DNA of 64,000 bases from assembly GCF_034653275.1 (NCBI RefSeq), contig NZ_JAYEES010000004.1, forward strand, positions 682,001 through 746,000, given 5' to 3'. A program made the position numbers and the translations under genes. Positions within the stretch are counted from its first letter, which is position 1. Each line of letters starts with the position of its first letter. Shown one piece after another: positions 16,722 to 25,611 of this stretch. A model generated the notes under the pieces. That model ran no database searches, was not told the DNA's origin, and saw only the letters and a list, made by a program, of their open reading frames with translations. This stretch comes from Nitrospirillum sp034653275 (GTDB lineage: Bacteria > Pseudomonadota > Alphaproteobacteria > Azospirillales > Azospirillaceae).

Positions 16722-18941
16722 TTAGCTTTGATGCTCATCAAGGGCCAACCACAAGGTGGCCAAGGGCGGCAAGGTCACCACGGCCGAGGCCGGCAGGCCG
16801 TGCGCGGGCTGCTCCGTGGCCGTCACCGCCCCCAGATTGCCCATGCCGGTGCCGCCATAGCCGCCGGCATCGGTATTGAGGATCTCCAGCCACCGCCCCG
16901 CCTCGGGCAGTCCCACCCGGTAGTTTGGTCGCGGCACGGGGGTGAAGTTGCACACCACGGCCACGGGCCGCGTGCCCTCGCCCCCAAGGCGCAGGAAGGC
17001 GAACACCGACTGGTCCTTGTCGTCGGCGACGATCCAGCGGAAGCCCTCGGGCACACAGTCGCTTTCATACAGCGCGCGTTCCCGGCGGTAGCCGGCGTTC
17101 AGGTCGCGCACCAAGCGGCGCAGGCCCTCATGCGGCGCATGCTCCAGGAGGTGCCAGTCCAGGCTCTGCTGGAAATTCCATTCGGCCCGCTGGCCGAACT
17201 CCTGCCCCATGAACAGCAGCTTCTTGCCGGGATGCCCCCACATGAAGGCGTAGTAGGCGCGGGCGGTGGCGAACTTCTGCCAGTCGTCGCCGGGGATTTT
17301 CTCAACGATCGACCGCTTGCCGTAGACCACCTCGTCATGGCTGAGCGGCAGGACGAAGTTTTCCGAAAAGGCGTAGAGCAGGCCGAAGGTCAGCTTGTCA
17401 TGGTGCCATTTGCGGTGGACCGGCTCCTTGGACACATAGTCCAGGGTATCGTGCATCCAGCCCATGTTCCACTTGAAGCCGAAGCCCAGGCCGCCGGCGT
17501 AGGTGGGCTGCGACACACCGGGCCAGGACGTGGATTCCTCCGCCACGGTCATGGCGCCCGGATGCTCGCCATAGACCAGGGTGTTGACCGCCTGCAGGAA
17601 GGCCACCGCCTCCAGGTTCTGGTTGCCGCCCTCGCGGTTGGGAATCCATTCCCCGTCCTTGCGGGAATAGTCGAGGTAGAGCATGGAGGCGACGGCGTCC
17701 ACCCGCAGCCCGTCGACGTGAAAGCGGTCGATCCAATAAAGGGCGTTGGCCGCCAGGTAGTTCACCACCTCGTGCCGGCCGAAATTATAGATGGCGGTCT
17801 TCCAGTCGGGGTGGAAGCCCTGGCGCGGGTCGGCATGCTCATACAGCGCGGTGCCGTCGAATTGGGCCAGGCCGTGCACGTCGGTGGGGAAGTGGGCGGG
17901 CACCCAGTCCAGCAGCACGCCCAGGCCCGCCCGATGGGCGCGGTCCACCAGCCGGGCGAAGCCGTCGGGGGTGCCGAAGCGGGCGGTGGGCGCGAACAGG
18001 CCGATGGGCTGGTAGCCCCAGGACGGGTCGAAGGGGAATTCCGAGATGGGCAGGAATTCCAGGTGGGTGAAGCCCATGTCGGCGGCATAGGGCACCAGCT
18101 GGTCCGCCAGCTCATCCCAGGTCAGATAACGATTGCCGTCACCCCGCCGCCAGGACCCCAGGTGCACCTCATAGATGCTGATGGGTGACTGGCGGGCGTC
18201 CATGGTCTTCAGATGCGTCATGTGGGCGTCGTCGGCCCAGGTGAAATCGTCGGTGCGGGCGACGACGGAGGCGGTGGAGGGCCGCAACTCGCTGGCGAAG
18301 CCGAAGGGGTCGGCCTTCAGCGGCAGCACGGTGTCGTCGGGCCCCACGATCTCATACTTGTAGACGGCGCCCTGGCCCAGGCCCGGGGCGAAAATCTCCC
18401 ACACCCCGCTGTCCAGCCGCCGCCGCATCTGATGGCGGCGGCCGTCCCAGCCGTTGAAGTCGCCCACCACTGACACGCGGCGGGCGTTGGGGGCCCAGAC
18501 GGCGAAGTGCACGCCGTCCACGCCCTCATGGGTCTTGATATGGGCGCCCAGCTTCTCGTACAGCCGCTTGTGCGTGCCCTCGGCGAACAGATAGTCGTCC
18601 ATGGGGCCCAGCAGGGGGCCGAAGCTGTAGGGATCGTCGAACTCCCAGGCGCCCCCGGCGTTGGCGCAGCGCAGGCGGTAGCGGAAGGGGCGCTTGCGGC
18701 GGGCGGCCCGGCCTTCGAACAGCCCGGCGTCATGCACGCGGGTCAGGGGCAGGACCAGGGCGCCGTCCGGCGTCACCGCCTCCACCGTTTCCGCGCCCGG
18801 CACGAAGGCGCGGATGACGACGCCCCGTTCCGATCCATGGGGGCCCAGCACGCCGAAGGGATCGTCGTGCCGGGCGCCCAGCAAGGCGTCCATGTCCTCC
18901 TGCCGGGCGGTCCATGCTGTCCCGCCTTTGGTCCGCGCCAT
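16722..18941 (-). CDS. glgB: 1,4-alpha-glucan branching enzyme
   Basis: Cuts an alpha-1,4 chain and re-attaches it through an alpha-1,6 bond, making glycogen branches. It is 739 residues from the ATG at 18941. It has two N-terminal beta-sandwich (CBM48-type) modules to about 250, then the GH13 barrel with nucleophile Asp415 (GLRVDAVASMLYLDYSR), acid/base Glu468 (VAEEST) and Asp536 (LSHDEVV), and a C-terminal beta domain. The start is set by a 1-base overlap with the glgP stop (TGATG), a coupling arrangement. A longer frame extends into glgP but lacks homology there. A 61-bp gap separates it from glgC. Confidence 0.96.
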   Translation of the reverse strand: MARTKGGTAWTARQEDMDALLGARHDDPFGVLGPHGSERGVVIRAFVPGAETVEAVTPDGALVLPLTRVHDAGLFEGRAARRKRPFRYRLRCANAGGAWEFDDPYSFGPLLGPMDDYLFAEGTHKRLYEKLGAHIKTHEGVDGVHFAVWAPNARRVSVVGDFNGWDGRRHQMRRRLDSGVWEIFAPGLGQGAVYKYEIVGPDDTVLPLKADPFGFASELRPSTASVVARTDDFTWADDAHMTHLKTMDARQSPISIYEVHLGSWRRGDGNRYLTWDELADQLVPYAADMGFTHLEFLPISEFPFDPSWGYQPIGLFAPTARFGTPDGFARLVDRAHRAGLGVLLDWVPAHFPTDVHGLAQFDGTALYEHADPRQGFHPDWKTAIYNFGRHEVVNYLAANALYWIDRFHVDGLRVDAVASMLYLDYSRKDGEWIPNREGGNQNLEAVAFLQAVNTLVYGEHPGAMTVAEESTSWPGVSQPTYAGGLGFGFKWNMGWMHDTLDYVSKEPVHRKWHHDKLTFGLLYAFSENFVLPLSHDEVVYGKRSIVEKIPGDDWQKFATARAYYAFMWGHPGKKLLFMGQEFGQRAEWNFQQSLDWHLLEHAPHEGLRRLVRDLNAGYRRERALYESDCVPEGFRWIVADDKDQSVFAFLRLGGEGTRPVAVVCNFTPVPRPNYRVGLPEAGRWLEILNTDAGGYGGTGMGNLGAVTATEQPAHGLPASAVVTLPPLATLWLALDEHQS

Positions 18942-21517
18942 CAAGCCTCCCTCGACCCGTGCTTGGGGGCGGCGACGCGGGGGGCCGGCAGGCCCCAGAT
19001 GTCCGTCGCGTATTCGGCGATGGCCCGGTCGGACGAGAAGAAGCCCATGTGCGCCGTGTTGATGATGGCCGAGCGCCACCACGCCGCCGTATCCTGCCAG
19101 CGGGCGTCGACGGCGCGCTGGGCGGCGTAATAGGCGTCGAAGTCGGCGGCCACCATGAAATAGTCGTGGTGGCGGACGCTGTTCACCAGGTCGCCGAAGC
19201 GCCCCGGCTCCCCGGGGGAGTAGACGCCGGCGCCGACGGCGTCCAGCACCTCTTCCAGCAGGGGGGAGGCGGCGATGACGTCGCTCATGTCGATGCCCTT
19301 GCGCCGGCGTTCCTCCACCTGCTCGGTCGTCAGGCCGAAGATGAAGATGTTGTCGTCGCCGACATGCTCCTTGATCTCGACATTGGCGCCGTCCAGCGTG
19401 CCAATGGTCAGCGCGCCGTTCAGCGCCAGCTTCATGTTGCCGGTGCCCGACGCCTCCATGCCGGCGGTGGAAATCTGCTCTGACAGGTCTGCGGCGGGGA
19501 TGATGGCCTCCGCCAGGCTGACATTGTAGTTGGGCAGGAACACCACCTTCAGCAGGCGGCGCACCACGGGGTCGCGATTGACCAGCCGGGCCACGTCGTT
19601 GGCCAGCTTGATGATCAGCTTGGCCTGGTGATAGCTGGCGGCGGCCTTGCCGGCGAAGATCTTAACCCGCGGCACCCAGTTGCCGCCGGGGTTGGCGCGG
19701 ATGGCGTCGTACAGCGCCACGATTTCCAGGATGTTCAGCAGCTGGCGCTTATACTCGTGGATGCGCTTGATCTGCACGTCGAACAGGGCGTCGGGGCTGA
19801 CCGACACGTCCAGGCGCCGGCGGATCAGGCCGGCCAGCTCCGCCTTCTTGGCCCGCCGGATGGCGCGGAAGCGGTCCACCACGCCCGCGTCGCCGGCGTA
19901 TTTCTCGAAGTCGATCAGGGCCGCCGGGTCGTCCATCACCCGCGCACCGCAGCAATCCACCAGCAGCTCGGTCAGGCCGGGGTTGGCCTCGAACAGCCAG
20001 CGGCGGAAGGTGATGCCATTGGTCTTGTTGACGATGCGGCCGGGATAGAAGCGGTTCAGCTGGTAGAACAGGGTGCGCTGCACCAGGTCGGAATGCAGGG
20101 CGGACACGCCGTTGATCTTGTGCGACCCGATGAAGGCCAGGTTGCCCATGCGCACGCGCCGGCCGTGGCTCTCGTCGATCAGCGACAGTTCCGACAGCAC
20201 GCCGCCGTCATGTTCACCCTTCGACCGCACCAGGTCCAGATGGCGGGCGTTGATCATGTAGATGATCTGCATGTGCCGGGGCAGAAGTCGTTCCATCAGC
20301 GGAACGGGCCAGCTTTCCAGAGCCTCTGGCAGCAGGGTGTGGTTGGTGTAGGAGAAGACGGCCTTGGTGATCTCCCACGCCTCGTCCCAGCCGAAATCCT
20401 CCAGGTCGATCAGCACGCGCATCAGTTCGGCGATGGCGATGGCCGGGTGTGTGTCGTTCAGCTGGATGGCCACCTTCTCGGGCAGCAGCTCCAGTTCGCC
20501 ATGGTGCTGCTTGTGGCGGCGGATGATGTCCTGCATCGAGGCGGAGACGAAGAAGTACTCCTGCCGCAGGCGCAGCTCCAGGCCAGCCGGGGTGGCGTCG
20601 CTGGGGTACAGCACCTTGGAGATGGCCTCCAGCCGCACGCGGGCGGCCAAGGCGCCGACGTGGTCGCCCTGGTTGAACGCGTCCAGGCGCAGGGCGTCCG
20701 GCGCGCGGGCCGACCACAGGCGCAGGGTGTTGACATGGCGCGCCCGCCAGCCGGGCACCGGCGTGTCGAAGGCGATGGCGTCCACCGTCTCTTCCGGCCG
20801 CCAGTAGTGCCGCGTGACCTCCTCGCTGACCTCCACCGTCTCCACGGTGCCGCCGAAGCCCACGGAATAGTCGACCTCCGGCCGTTCGAATTCCCAGGGG
20901 TTGCCGAAGGTCAGCCAGTTTTCCGGATATTCGCGCTGCCAGCCGTCCTTGATCACCTGGCGGAACAGGCCGTGGTCGTAGCGGATGCCGTAGCCGTGGG
21001 CCGCGATCTGCAGCGTCGCCATGCTTTCCATGAAGCAGGCGGCCAGGCGGCCCAGGCCGCCGTTGCCCAGGGCGGCATCCGGCTCGATCTTGCGCAGCTC
21101 GTCCAGGTCCACGCCCAGGTCGTCCAGCGCCTGGCGCACCGGTTCGGTCAGGCCGGTTTCCATCAGGGCGTCGACCAGCAAACGGCCGATAAGGAATTCC
21201 AGCGACAGGTAATACACCCGCTTGCGCTTGGATTCGTAGGTGGCGCGGGTGGAGGCCATCCACTGGTCGACGATGCGGTCGCGCACCGCCAGGGTGGTGG
21301 CGATGAACCAGTCGCGCTTGCTGGCGACCTCGGGATTCTTGCCCACCGCGTACATCAGTTTGGCGACGATGGCCGCGCGCATCGCGTCGCGATCCACGGG
21401 CGCCGGCGGCGCCGCTTCATCAGCCGGGGGGATAGGGTTTGCCTGAGCGGCGTCTTGTGGAACGGAGTCTTGGGGGACGGACTCTGGGGGGACGGACGGG
21501 ACAGGCTGGTCGATCAC
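18941..21517 (-). CDS. glgP: Glycogen phosphorylase
   Basis: Releases glucose 1-phosphate from glycogen ends using phosphate and pyridoxal phosphate (GT35). The core has EFLIGRLL near the N-terminus and the PLP-lysine signature EASGTGNMKLALNGALTIG near the C-terminus. The start chosen is GTG 21517 because AAGGA lies 8 bases before it. ATG 21544 and the frame's earlier codons lack such a site. From the GTG the protein is 858 residues and begins with a proline/alanine/glutamine-rich tail (PQDSVPQD repeats) of about 40 residues not found in the enzyme core. It is the first gene of the leftward operon glgP-glgB-glgC-glgA-glgX/malQ, so degradation and synthesis are expressed together and must be balanced by enzyme regulation. 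Confidence 0.95.
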   Translation of the reverse strand: MIDQPVPSVPPESVPQDSVPQDAAQANPIPPADEAAPPAPVDRDAMRAAIVAKLMYAVGKNPEVASKRDWFIATTLAVRDRIVDQWMASTRATYESKRKRVYYLSLEFLIGRLLVDALMETGLTEPVRQALDDLGVDLDELRKIEPDAALGNGGLGRLAACFMESMATLQIAAHGYGIRYDHGLFRQVIKDGWQREYPENWLTFGNPWEFERPEVDYSVGFGGTVETVEVSEEVTRHYWRPEETVDAIAFDTPVPGWRARHVNTLRLWSARAPDALRLDAFNQGDHVGALAARVRLEAISKVLYPSDATPAGLELRLRQEYFFVSASMQDIIRRHKQHHGELELLPEKVAIQLNDTHPAIAIAELMRVLIDLEDFGWDEAWEITKAVFSYTNHTLLPEALESWPVPLMERLLPRHMQIIYMINARHLDLVRSKGEHDGGVLSELSLIDESHGRRVRMGNLAFIGSHKINGVSALHSDLVQRTLFYQLNRFYPGRIVNKTNGITFRRWLFEANPGLTELLVDCCGARVMDDPAALIDFEKYAGDAGVVDRFRAIRRAKKAELAGLIRRRLDVSVSPDALFDVQIKRIHEYKRQLLNILEIVALYDAIRANPGGNWVPRVKIFAGKAAASYHQAKLIIKLANDVARLVNRDPVVRRLLKVVFLPNYNVSLAEAIIPAADLSEQISTAGMEASGTGNMKLALNGALTIGTLDGANVEIKEHVGDDNIFIFGLTTEQVEERRRKGIDMSDVIAASPLLEEVLDAVGAGVYSPGEPGRFGDLVNSVRHHDYFMVAADFDAYYAAQRAVDARWQDTAAWWRSAIINTAHMGFFSSDRAIAEYATDIWGLPAPRVAAPKHGSREA

Positions 21518-21544
21518 GCTGTCATTCCTTTCGAAGCAAGACAT

Positions 21545-21863
21545 CGCCGCATCAGCTTTGCATGTCTGTTGCACCGCGGCAATATTGACCGACACCATCA
21601 GATAGGCCGCCACCCGCCAGCGTCACCTCTTTGATATGACAATATTTTGCGGGGGACGCGCCGCCTGCGACGCACGGGTTGGAAGCTGGGGTGAGGGGGG
21701 CTGCGGACAGTGGTCTCGGCCGTGGCAACTATCAACCCCGCCCGCTGGTTCCATCGCGGATGGGGGCCGGGGGCAGAGCCCGCTAGGGAGTGGCCGAATT
21801 ACGACGGACGACGCGCCGTCGGGCGCGATCGTCAAACCGCATCATTTATATAGTAGGGGGAGT
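21545..21863. other. Glycogen operon upstream region with two CAATATT sites
   Basis: No gene is seen. The palindrome CAATATTG at 21580-21587 and a related CAATATT at 21640-21646 are exactly 60 bases apart and lie where the glgP promoter should be. No convincing -35/-10 pair was found. They may be paired regulator sites or chance. Confidence 0.35.
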
Positions 21864-21937
21864 TGGAGGCACGGCCGGGAATCGAACCCGGATTCACGGA
21901 TTTGCAGTCCGTTGCATCACCATTCTGCCACCGCGCC
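21864..21937 (-). tRNA. tRNA-Cys (GCA)
   Basis: Minus-strand cloverleaf with acceptor GGCGCGG/CCGTGCC (one G-T pair), anticodon stem CGGA/TCCG with loop CTGCAAA (anticodon GCA), T-loop TTCGATT, discriminator T and encoded CCA at 21866-21864. Single copy in this window. Confidence 0.97.
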
Positions 21938-21996
21938 ATCCACGAGAACCGACCGGCGGGGCCGTCCAGCGGCGCCTGCGGTCAGGGCAGGGCGCC

Positions 21997-22025
21997 TCTA
22001 TAGCGTCGCCCGCCGGGGCGGTCAA
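21997..22025 (-). promoter_or_regulatory. tRNA-Cys promoter
   Basis: On the minus strand TTGACC (22025-22020), a 17-base spacer and TATAGA (22002-21997) stand about 60 bases ahead of the tRNA 5' end. Spacing and boxes fit a sigma-70 type promoter well. Confidence 0.65.
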
Positions 22026-22128
22026 GCATGCTGGCGTCGCTTTCTGACGTTTCGGTGACGGCGCGGGGCCAGGGCCGGACCGAAGGCTTGGGCGAAGGGC
22101 GGCGATGGGCGCCCGGTGCAGGCATCAA

Positions 22129-22241
22129 TTGTCTTCGGGCGGCGGGGGGATATATACCGATCCTGGTTTTTCAAGCGTGTGCGGGCCGATAGGCCGCGTG
22201 CGCGCCCCTCCCTCCGCCTCGTTTCCATCAGATCGGTATAT
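22129..22241 (+). promoter_or_regulatory. Promoter and 11-bp inverted repeat ahead of the methyltransferase gene
   Basis: TTGTCT (22129-22134), 16 bases, then TATATA (22151-22156) form a likely promoter. ATATACCGATC (22152-22162) covers the -10 box, and its exact reverse complement GATCGGTATAT (22231-22241) ends 3 bases before the start codon. The arms could be two regulator sites for looping, or could pair in mRNA and hide the ribosome-binding site. Which applies cannot be told from sequence. Confidence 0.5.
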
Positions 22242-22244
22242 CCC

Positions 22245-22898
22245 ATGGCCGCCGACTACACCGCCGCCCGCGTCAACATGATCGAGGGGCAGATTCGCCC
22301 CAACAAGGTCACCGACCCCTTTGTGGTTGAGGCTTTCCTGGCCATCCCGCGCGAGCGGTTCGTGCCCGAGGCGCTGGCCGGCGTCGCCTATGTCGACGAG
22401 GACGTGCCCGTGGCCCCCGGCCGCTACCTGATGGAGCCGATGGTCCTGGCCCGCCTGGTGCAGGAACTGTCCCTGACCCGTGCCGACAAGGTGCTGGCCG
22501 TGGGTGTGGCCACCGGCTACGCCGCCGCCATCATGGCCGAGATGGCCGGTTCGGTGGTGGCGCTGGAAAGCGATGCCGCCCTGGTCGAGGCCGCGCGCAA
22601 GGCCCTGGCCGGTGTCGCCGGCGTCACCGTGGTGCAGGGCGACCTGGCCGCCGGCTACGCCGCCAAGGCACCCTACGGCGCCATCCTGATCGACGGTTCG
22701 GTGCTCGAGGTGCCGGCCAGCCTGCTGGACCAACTGCCCGAGGGCGGCCGCCTCGTGGCCGTGGTCATCAACGCCGCCGGCCTGGGCGAGGCGCGCTATT
22801 ACCGTAAGGTGGGCGGCGTCGTGTCGCACCGCATCCTGTTCGACGCCGCCGTCCGGCCCCTGCCGGGCTTCGAGCGTCGCGCCGAATTCGTGTTCTGA
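22245..22898 (+). CDS. pcm: Pcm-family protein-L-isoaspartate O-methyltransferase-like protein
   Basis: A SAM-dependent methyltransferase homolog of 217 residues. Family members methylate isoaspartyl residues of damaged proteins for repair. The fold is supported by the N-terminal NMIEGQIRPNKV segment and the RFVPE motif. The SAM loop reads VGVATGYAAA rather than the glycine-rich GTGSGYQ of active Pcm, followed by ALESD. This divergent form is typical of the copy upstream of tolC in alphaproteobacteria, and its true substrate is unproven. ATG 22245 directly follows one arm of an inverted repeat. About 280 bases separate it from tolC. Confidence 0.85.
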   Translation: MAADYTAARVNMIEGQIRPNKVTDPFVVEAFLAIPRERFVPEALAGVAYVDEDVPVAPGRYLMEPMVLARLVQELSLTRADKVLAVGVATGYAAAIMAEMAGSVVALESDAALVEAARKALAGVAGVTVVQGDLAAGYAAKAPYGAILIDGSVLEVPASLLDQLPEGGRLVAVVINAAGLGEARYYRKVGGVVSHRILFDAAVRPLPGFERRAEFVF

Positions 22899-23149
22899 TC
22901 CGGGGCCCCGCGCCGGGTCCTGCTGCCCGGCGCGGGCTTCGTTCCACCCCTTCGCGGCCGACCTGGCGCGGCCGGCCTGGGCCGGGACCGGGCGGATAGG
23001 GGGCGACGGTCCCCCGAAACATGGCCTTAAGTGGACCTTTGCGGTTCCACCGATCATGTTACAGAGTGTTTTTTAAGGGGCGCGTTGGCGCCGATGGGGA
23101 TTCGGGGTGCGGTTCCGCTACGGTCGCGTGCGTCATGGCGCGCCCCGCC

Positions 23150-23155
23150 TATAAT
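23150..23155 (+). promoter_or_regulatory. -10 box ahead of tolC
   Basis: A perfect TATAAT at 23150-23155 lies 25 bases before the tolC start used here. No good -35 box is seen 16-18 bases upstream, so an activator or an alternative sigma may be needed. The rest of the 22899-23179 stretch holds no gene. Confidence 0.4.
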
Positions 23156-23179
23156 ATTTATTTAAGGTGTTTGGGGAAA

Positions 23180-24595
23180 ATGGCGATGCAAGTGAACACC
23201 GCTGGATGTGGGGCAGAGGGCATGGGAACCGGACATTGGGTGAAGCGGGCGCGCCGGCTGGCCGCCGCCCTGCCGCTGACGGCGCTGGCCATCACCGTGG
23301 CGACCGTGGCCCACGGGCAGTCGCTGGAGGACGCCCTGGTCCAGGCCTACCAGAACAATCCCACGCTGGAAGCCGGCCGCGCCGGCCAGCGCGCCACGGA
23401 TGAAGGCGTGCCCCAGGCCCGCGCCGCCATGCTGCCCACCGTCACCGCCGACGGCAACCTGGGCAAGGAGCGGCTGAGCCAGGGCAACGCCATCCAGCAC
23501 ATGAACCCGGCGCAGAGCGGCGTCACCATCAACCAGGCGATCTACGCCGGCGGTAGCATTCAGGCCGGCATCAGCCAGGCCGAGAACACCGTGGAGGCCG
23601 GCCGCGCCGGCCTGCTGGATACCGAGCAGCAGGTGCTGCTGGCCGCCGCCACCGCCTATCTGGACGTGGTGCGCGACCAGGCCGTCCTGGACCTGAACAT
23701 CAACAACGAGCAGGTTCTGACCCGGCAGCTGGAGGCGTCGCGTGACCGCTTCCGCGTGGGTGAGCTGACCCGCACCGACGTCAGCCAGTCCGAGTCGCGC
23801 CTGGCCGGCGCCACCGCCGACCGCATCTCGGCCCAGGGCGCCCTGGCCGCCAGCCGCGCCACCTACGCCAAGCTGATGGGCCAGGTGCCCGGCACGCTGA
23901 AGCAGCCGAACCGGGTGGTCCACCTGCCGGTGAACCAGGAAGAGACCATGGCCGCGGCCGAGGTGTCGGCCCCGGTGGTCGTCGCCGCGCGCTACAACCA
24001 CAAGGCCTCGCAGGACGCCGTCGACGGCGCCTTCGGCCAGATGCTGCCGCAGCTGTCGGCCAGCGCCCAGTACTACCGCAACTGGGACCAGTCGCTTCCG
24101 GGCGTGCAGTACGACACGGCCGTCATCTCCGCCCGCGTCACCATTCCGCTGTATGAAGGCGGCGGCACCTCGGCCAAGGTCCGTGGCGCCAAGCAGACGG
24201 AACAGCAGCGCCGCACCCAGGTGATGGAGGCCGTGCGGTCGGCCGACGAGACGGCGGTGAAGTCCTGGCAGGCCCTGATGACGGCCCGCGCCGCCATCGA
24301 GGCCTACAAGAGCGCCGTCGCCTCCAACGAGATCGCGCTGGAAGGCGTGCGGCAGGAACAGTCGGTGGGCTCGCGCACCATCCTGGACGTGCTGAACGCC
24401 GAGCAGGAACTGGTGAACGCCAAGGTGCAGCTGGTCCGCGCCCAGCATGACGAGCAGGTGGCGTCCTACGAGGTGCTGTCGGCCGTGGGCGACCTGACGG
24501 CCGCCAAGCTGGGCCTGAACGTCCCGCTGTACGACGCCAAGGCCCATTATGAAGAGGTCAAGGACAAGCTCTGGGGCCCTTCGATCGAGAAGTAA
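23180..24595 (+). CDS. tolC: TolC-family outer-membrane channel
   Basis: Trimeric outer-membrane channel used by type I secretion and multidrug efflux. The signal peptide ends at about VAHGQS, followed by SLEDALVQAYQNNPTL, the classical first repeat, and by a second repeat with AEQELVNAKVQLVRAQHDEQVASYEVLSAVG. Its length (471 residues from ATG 23180) fits the family. ATG 23222 (MGTGHWVKRARR) gives a more normal signal peptide and is a fair alternative. The gene sits between the Pcm-like gene and popZ, as in related genomes, and is followed by a terminator. This is the housekeeping TolC; the lipoprotein channel at 6.0 kb belongs to the Emr pump. Confidence 0.95.
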   Translation: MAMQVNTAGCGAEGMGTGHWVKRARRLAAALPLTALAITVATVAHGQSLEDALVQAYQNNPTLEAGRAGQRATDEGVPQARAAMLPTVTADGNLGKERLSQGNAIQHMNPAQSGVTINQAIYAGGSIQAGISQAENTVEAGRAGLLDTEQQVLLAAATAYLDVVRDQAVLDLNINNEQVLTRQLEASRDRFRVGELTRTDVSQSESRLAGATADRISAQGALAASRATYAKLMGQVPGTLKQPNRVVHLPVNQEETMAAAEVSAPVVVAARYNHKASQDAVDGAFGQMLPQLSASAQYYRNWDQSLPGVQYDTAVISARVTIPLYEGGGTSAKVRGAKQTEQQRRTQVMEAVRSADETAVKSWQALMTARAAIEAYKSAVASNEIALEGVRQEQSVGSRTILDVLNAEQELVNAKVQLVRAQHDEQVASYEVLSAVGDLTAAKLGLNVPLYDAKAHYEEVKDKLWGPSIEK

Positions 24596-24628
24596 GCGGC
24601 GACCCGCCCGGTCGCGCGCGCCAGACGG

Positions 24629-24665
24629 GGGCGGCTCCATGGCTTGGGGCCGCCCTTTTCTTTTG
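24629..24665 (+). terminator. Rho-independent terminator of tolC
   Basis: Stem GGGCGGC (24629-24635) and GCCGCCC (24649-24655) around a 13-base loop, followed by TTTTCTTTT. It lies about 35 bases after the tolC stop. Confidence 0.85.
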
Positions 24666-24890
24666 TCGAAGGGCGGCGGCCGGCCCTATTCTTGAGGGGA
24701 AGCAATAGCGGGGGCGAATAGGGCGGGGCGGGATGACGAGGGGCCAGCATTGGCGACCGGCGCGTTCGTGATTAACCCAATGGCATTTTTACTGTTCTTG
24801 CCCTAGGCTGCCCCGAACGTCGGTGCCCATACGTCGGTGCGGGGCCCGCGCTTACCGGTCCCACGCCGTTACAGGTCAGGTTAGGCAACA

Positions 24891-25497
24891 ATGGCTGACA
24901 AGTCACAACAAGAACCTTCGATGGAGGAAATCCTCGCCTCCATCCGGCGGATCATTTCTGAAGACACCGACGCGCCGCCGCCCGAGCCGGAGGCGCCGCC
25001 CCCGCCCCCGCCGCCGCCTCCCCCTCCGCCCCCGCCGGAGGACGACATTTTCGAGGCGGTGCCCATGCCGCCTCCCCCCTCCGCCGCCACCTCCCCCGCC
25101 GCCGCCTCCACCCGAGGACGACGTGCTGGAACTGACGGACATCATCCCGGACGAGCCGGCACCGGAGCCCGAGCCCCTGCCGGATCCCTTCGCGTATGAG
25201 CCGCCGCCCCCGCCGCCGCGCCGCCCGCCGCCGGCCATGGACGATGACCGGCTGATGTCGCAATTCACGGAGGAAGCGGCCAGCCGCGCCTTCTCCGGCC
25301 TGTCGGGCTTCCGCCGCGGCGGTCCCAGCCTGACGGGGGAGGGGCCCATCGGCCGCTCCGACGTCACGCTGGAGGAGATCGTGCACGTCCTGGTCCGCCC
25401 CATCCTGCGCGAATGGCTGGATGAGAACCTGCCCTCGCTGGTCGAGCGCCTGGTCAAGCGCGAGATCGAGAAGGTGGTACGGCGCGGACTCGACTGA
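24891..25497 (+). CDS. popZ: PopZ-family polar organising protein (DUF2497), frameshifted as read
   Basis: PopZ assembles a pole-localised, membraneless matrix that captures ParB-parS and cell-cycle regulators. Both conserved ends are present: the client-binding N-terminal helix SMEEILASIRRIISED (10-25) and the C-terminal oligomerisation helices LEEIVHVLVRPILREWLDEN...LVERLVKREIEKVVRRGL. Between them lies a proline/acidic disordered spacer with two polyproline-EDD tracts. The frame changes at CCCCCCT, 25074-25080: removing one base joins the halves into about 201 residues, normal for the family. Both halves are well conserved, so the shift is probably a sequencing error in the C run. A leucine-zipper or other role is not indicated. 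Confidence 0.88.
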
Positions 25498-25545
25498 GGC
25501 GCGCCGCTTCGATACACCTTGGGGCCCCCAAGGTGACCCCAAAGG

Positions 25546-25581
25546 GGGCGGCGCCATACCCCGCGCCGCCCTTTTCTTTTT
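25546..25581 (+). terminator. Rho-independent terminator of popZ
   Basis: Stem GGGCGGCGC (25546-25554) and GCGCCGCCC (25563-25571) with loop CATACCCC, followed by TTTTCTTTTT. It separates popZ from valS. Confidence 0.9.
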
Positions 25582-25611
25582 GCTTTGAGCCCGTGATTTC
25601 AGGTGCCCGCC

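Noticed and set aside
14741..16879. Very long plus-strand open frame (over 700 codons) opposite glgA and glgC
   Set aside because: It is antisense to two clear enzyme genes; its composition (Gly/Gln/His/Arg-rich, no recognisable motifs) is that expected from the complementary frame of high-GC codons.
19628..21634. Long plus-strand open frame opposite glgP
   Set aside because: Shadow of the glgP coding strand; no ribosome-binding site, no motifs, biased composition.
24817..24840. Direct repeat ACGTCGGTGC (24817-24826 and 24831-24840) upstream of popZ
   Set aside because: Short, GC-rich and without a matching promoter; could be chance.
25071..25083. Phase-variable switch in popZ
   Set aside because: Six C residues is short for phase variation, and similar one-base breaks in valS and other genes point to sequence error.
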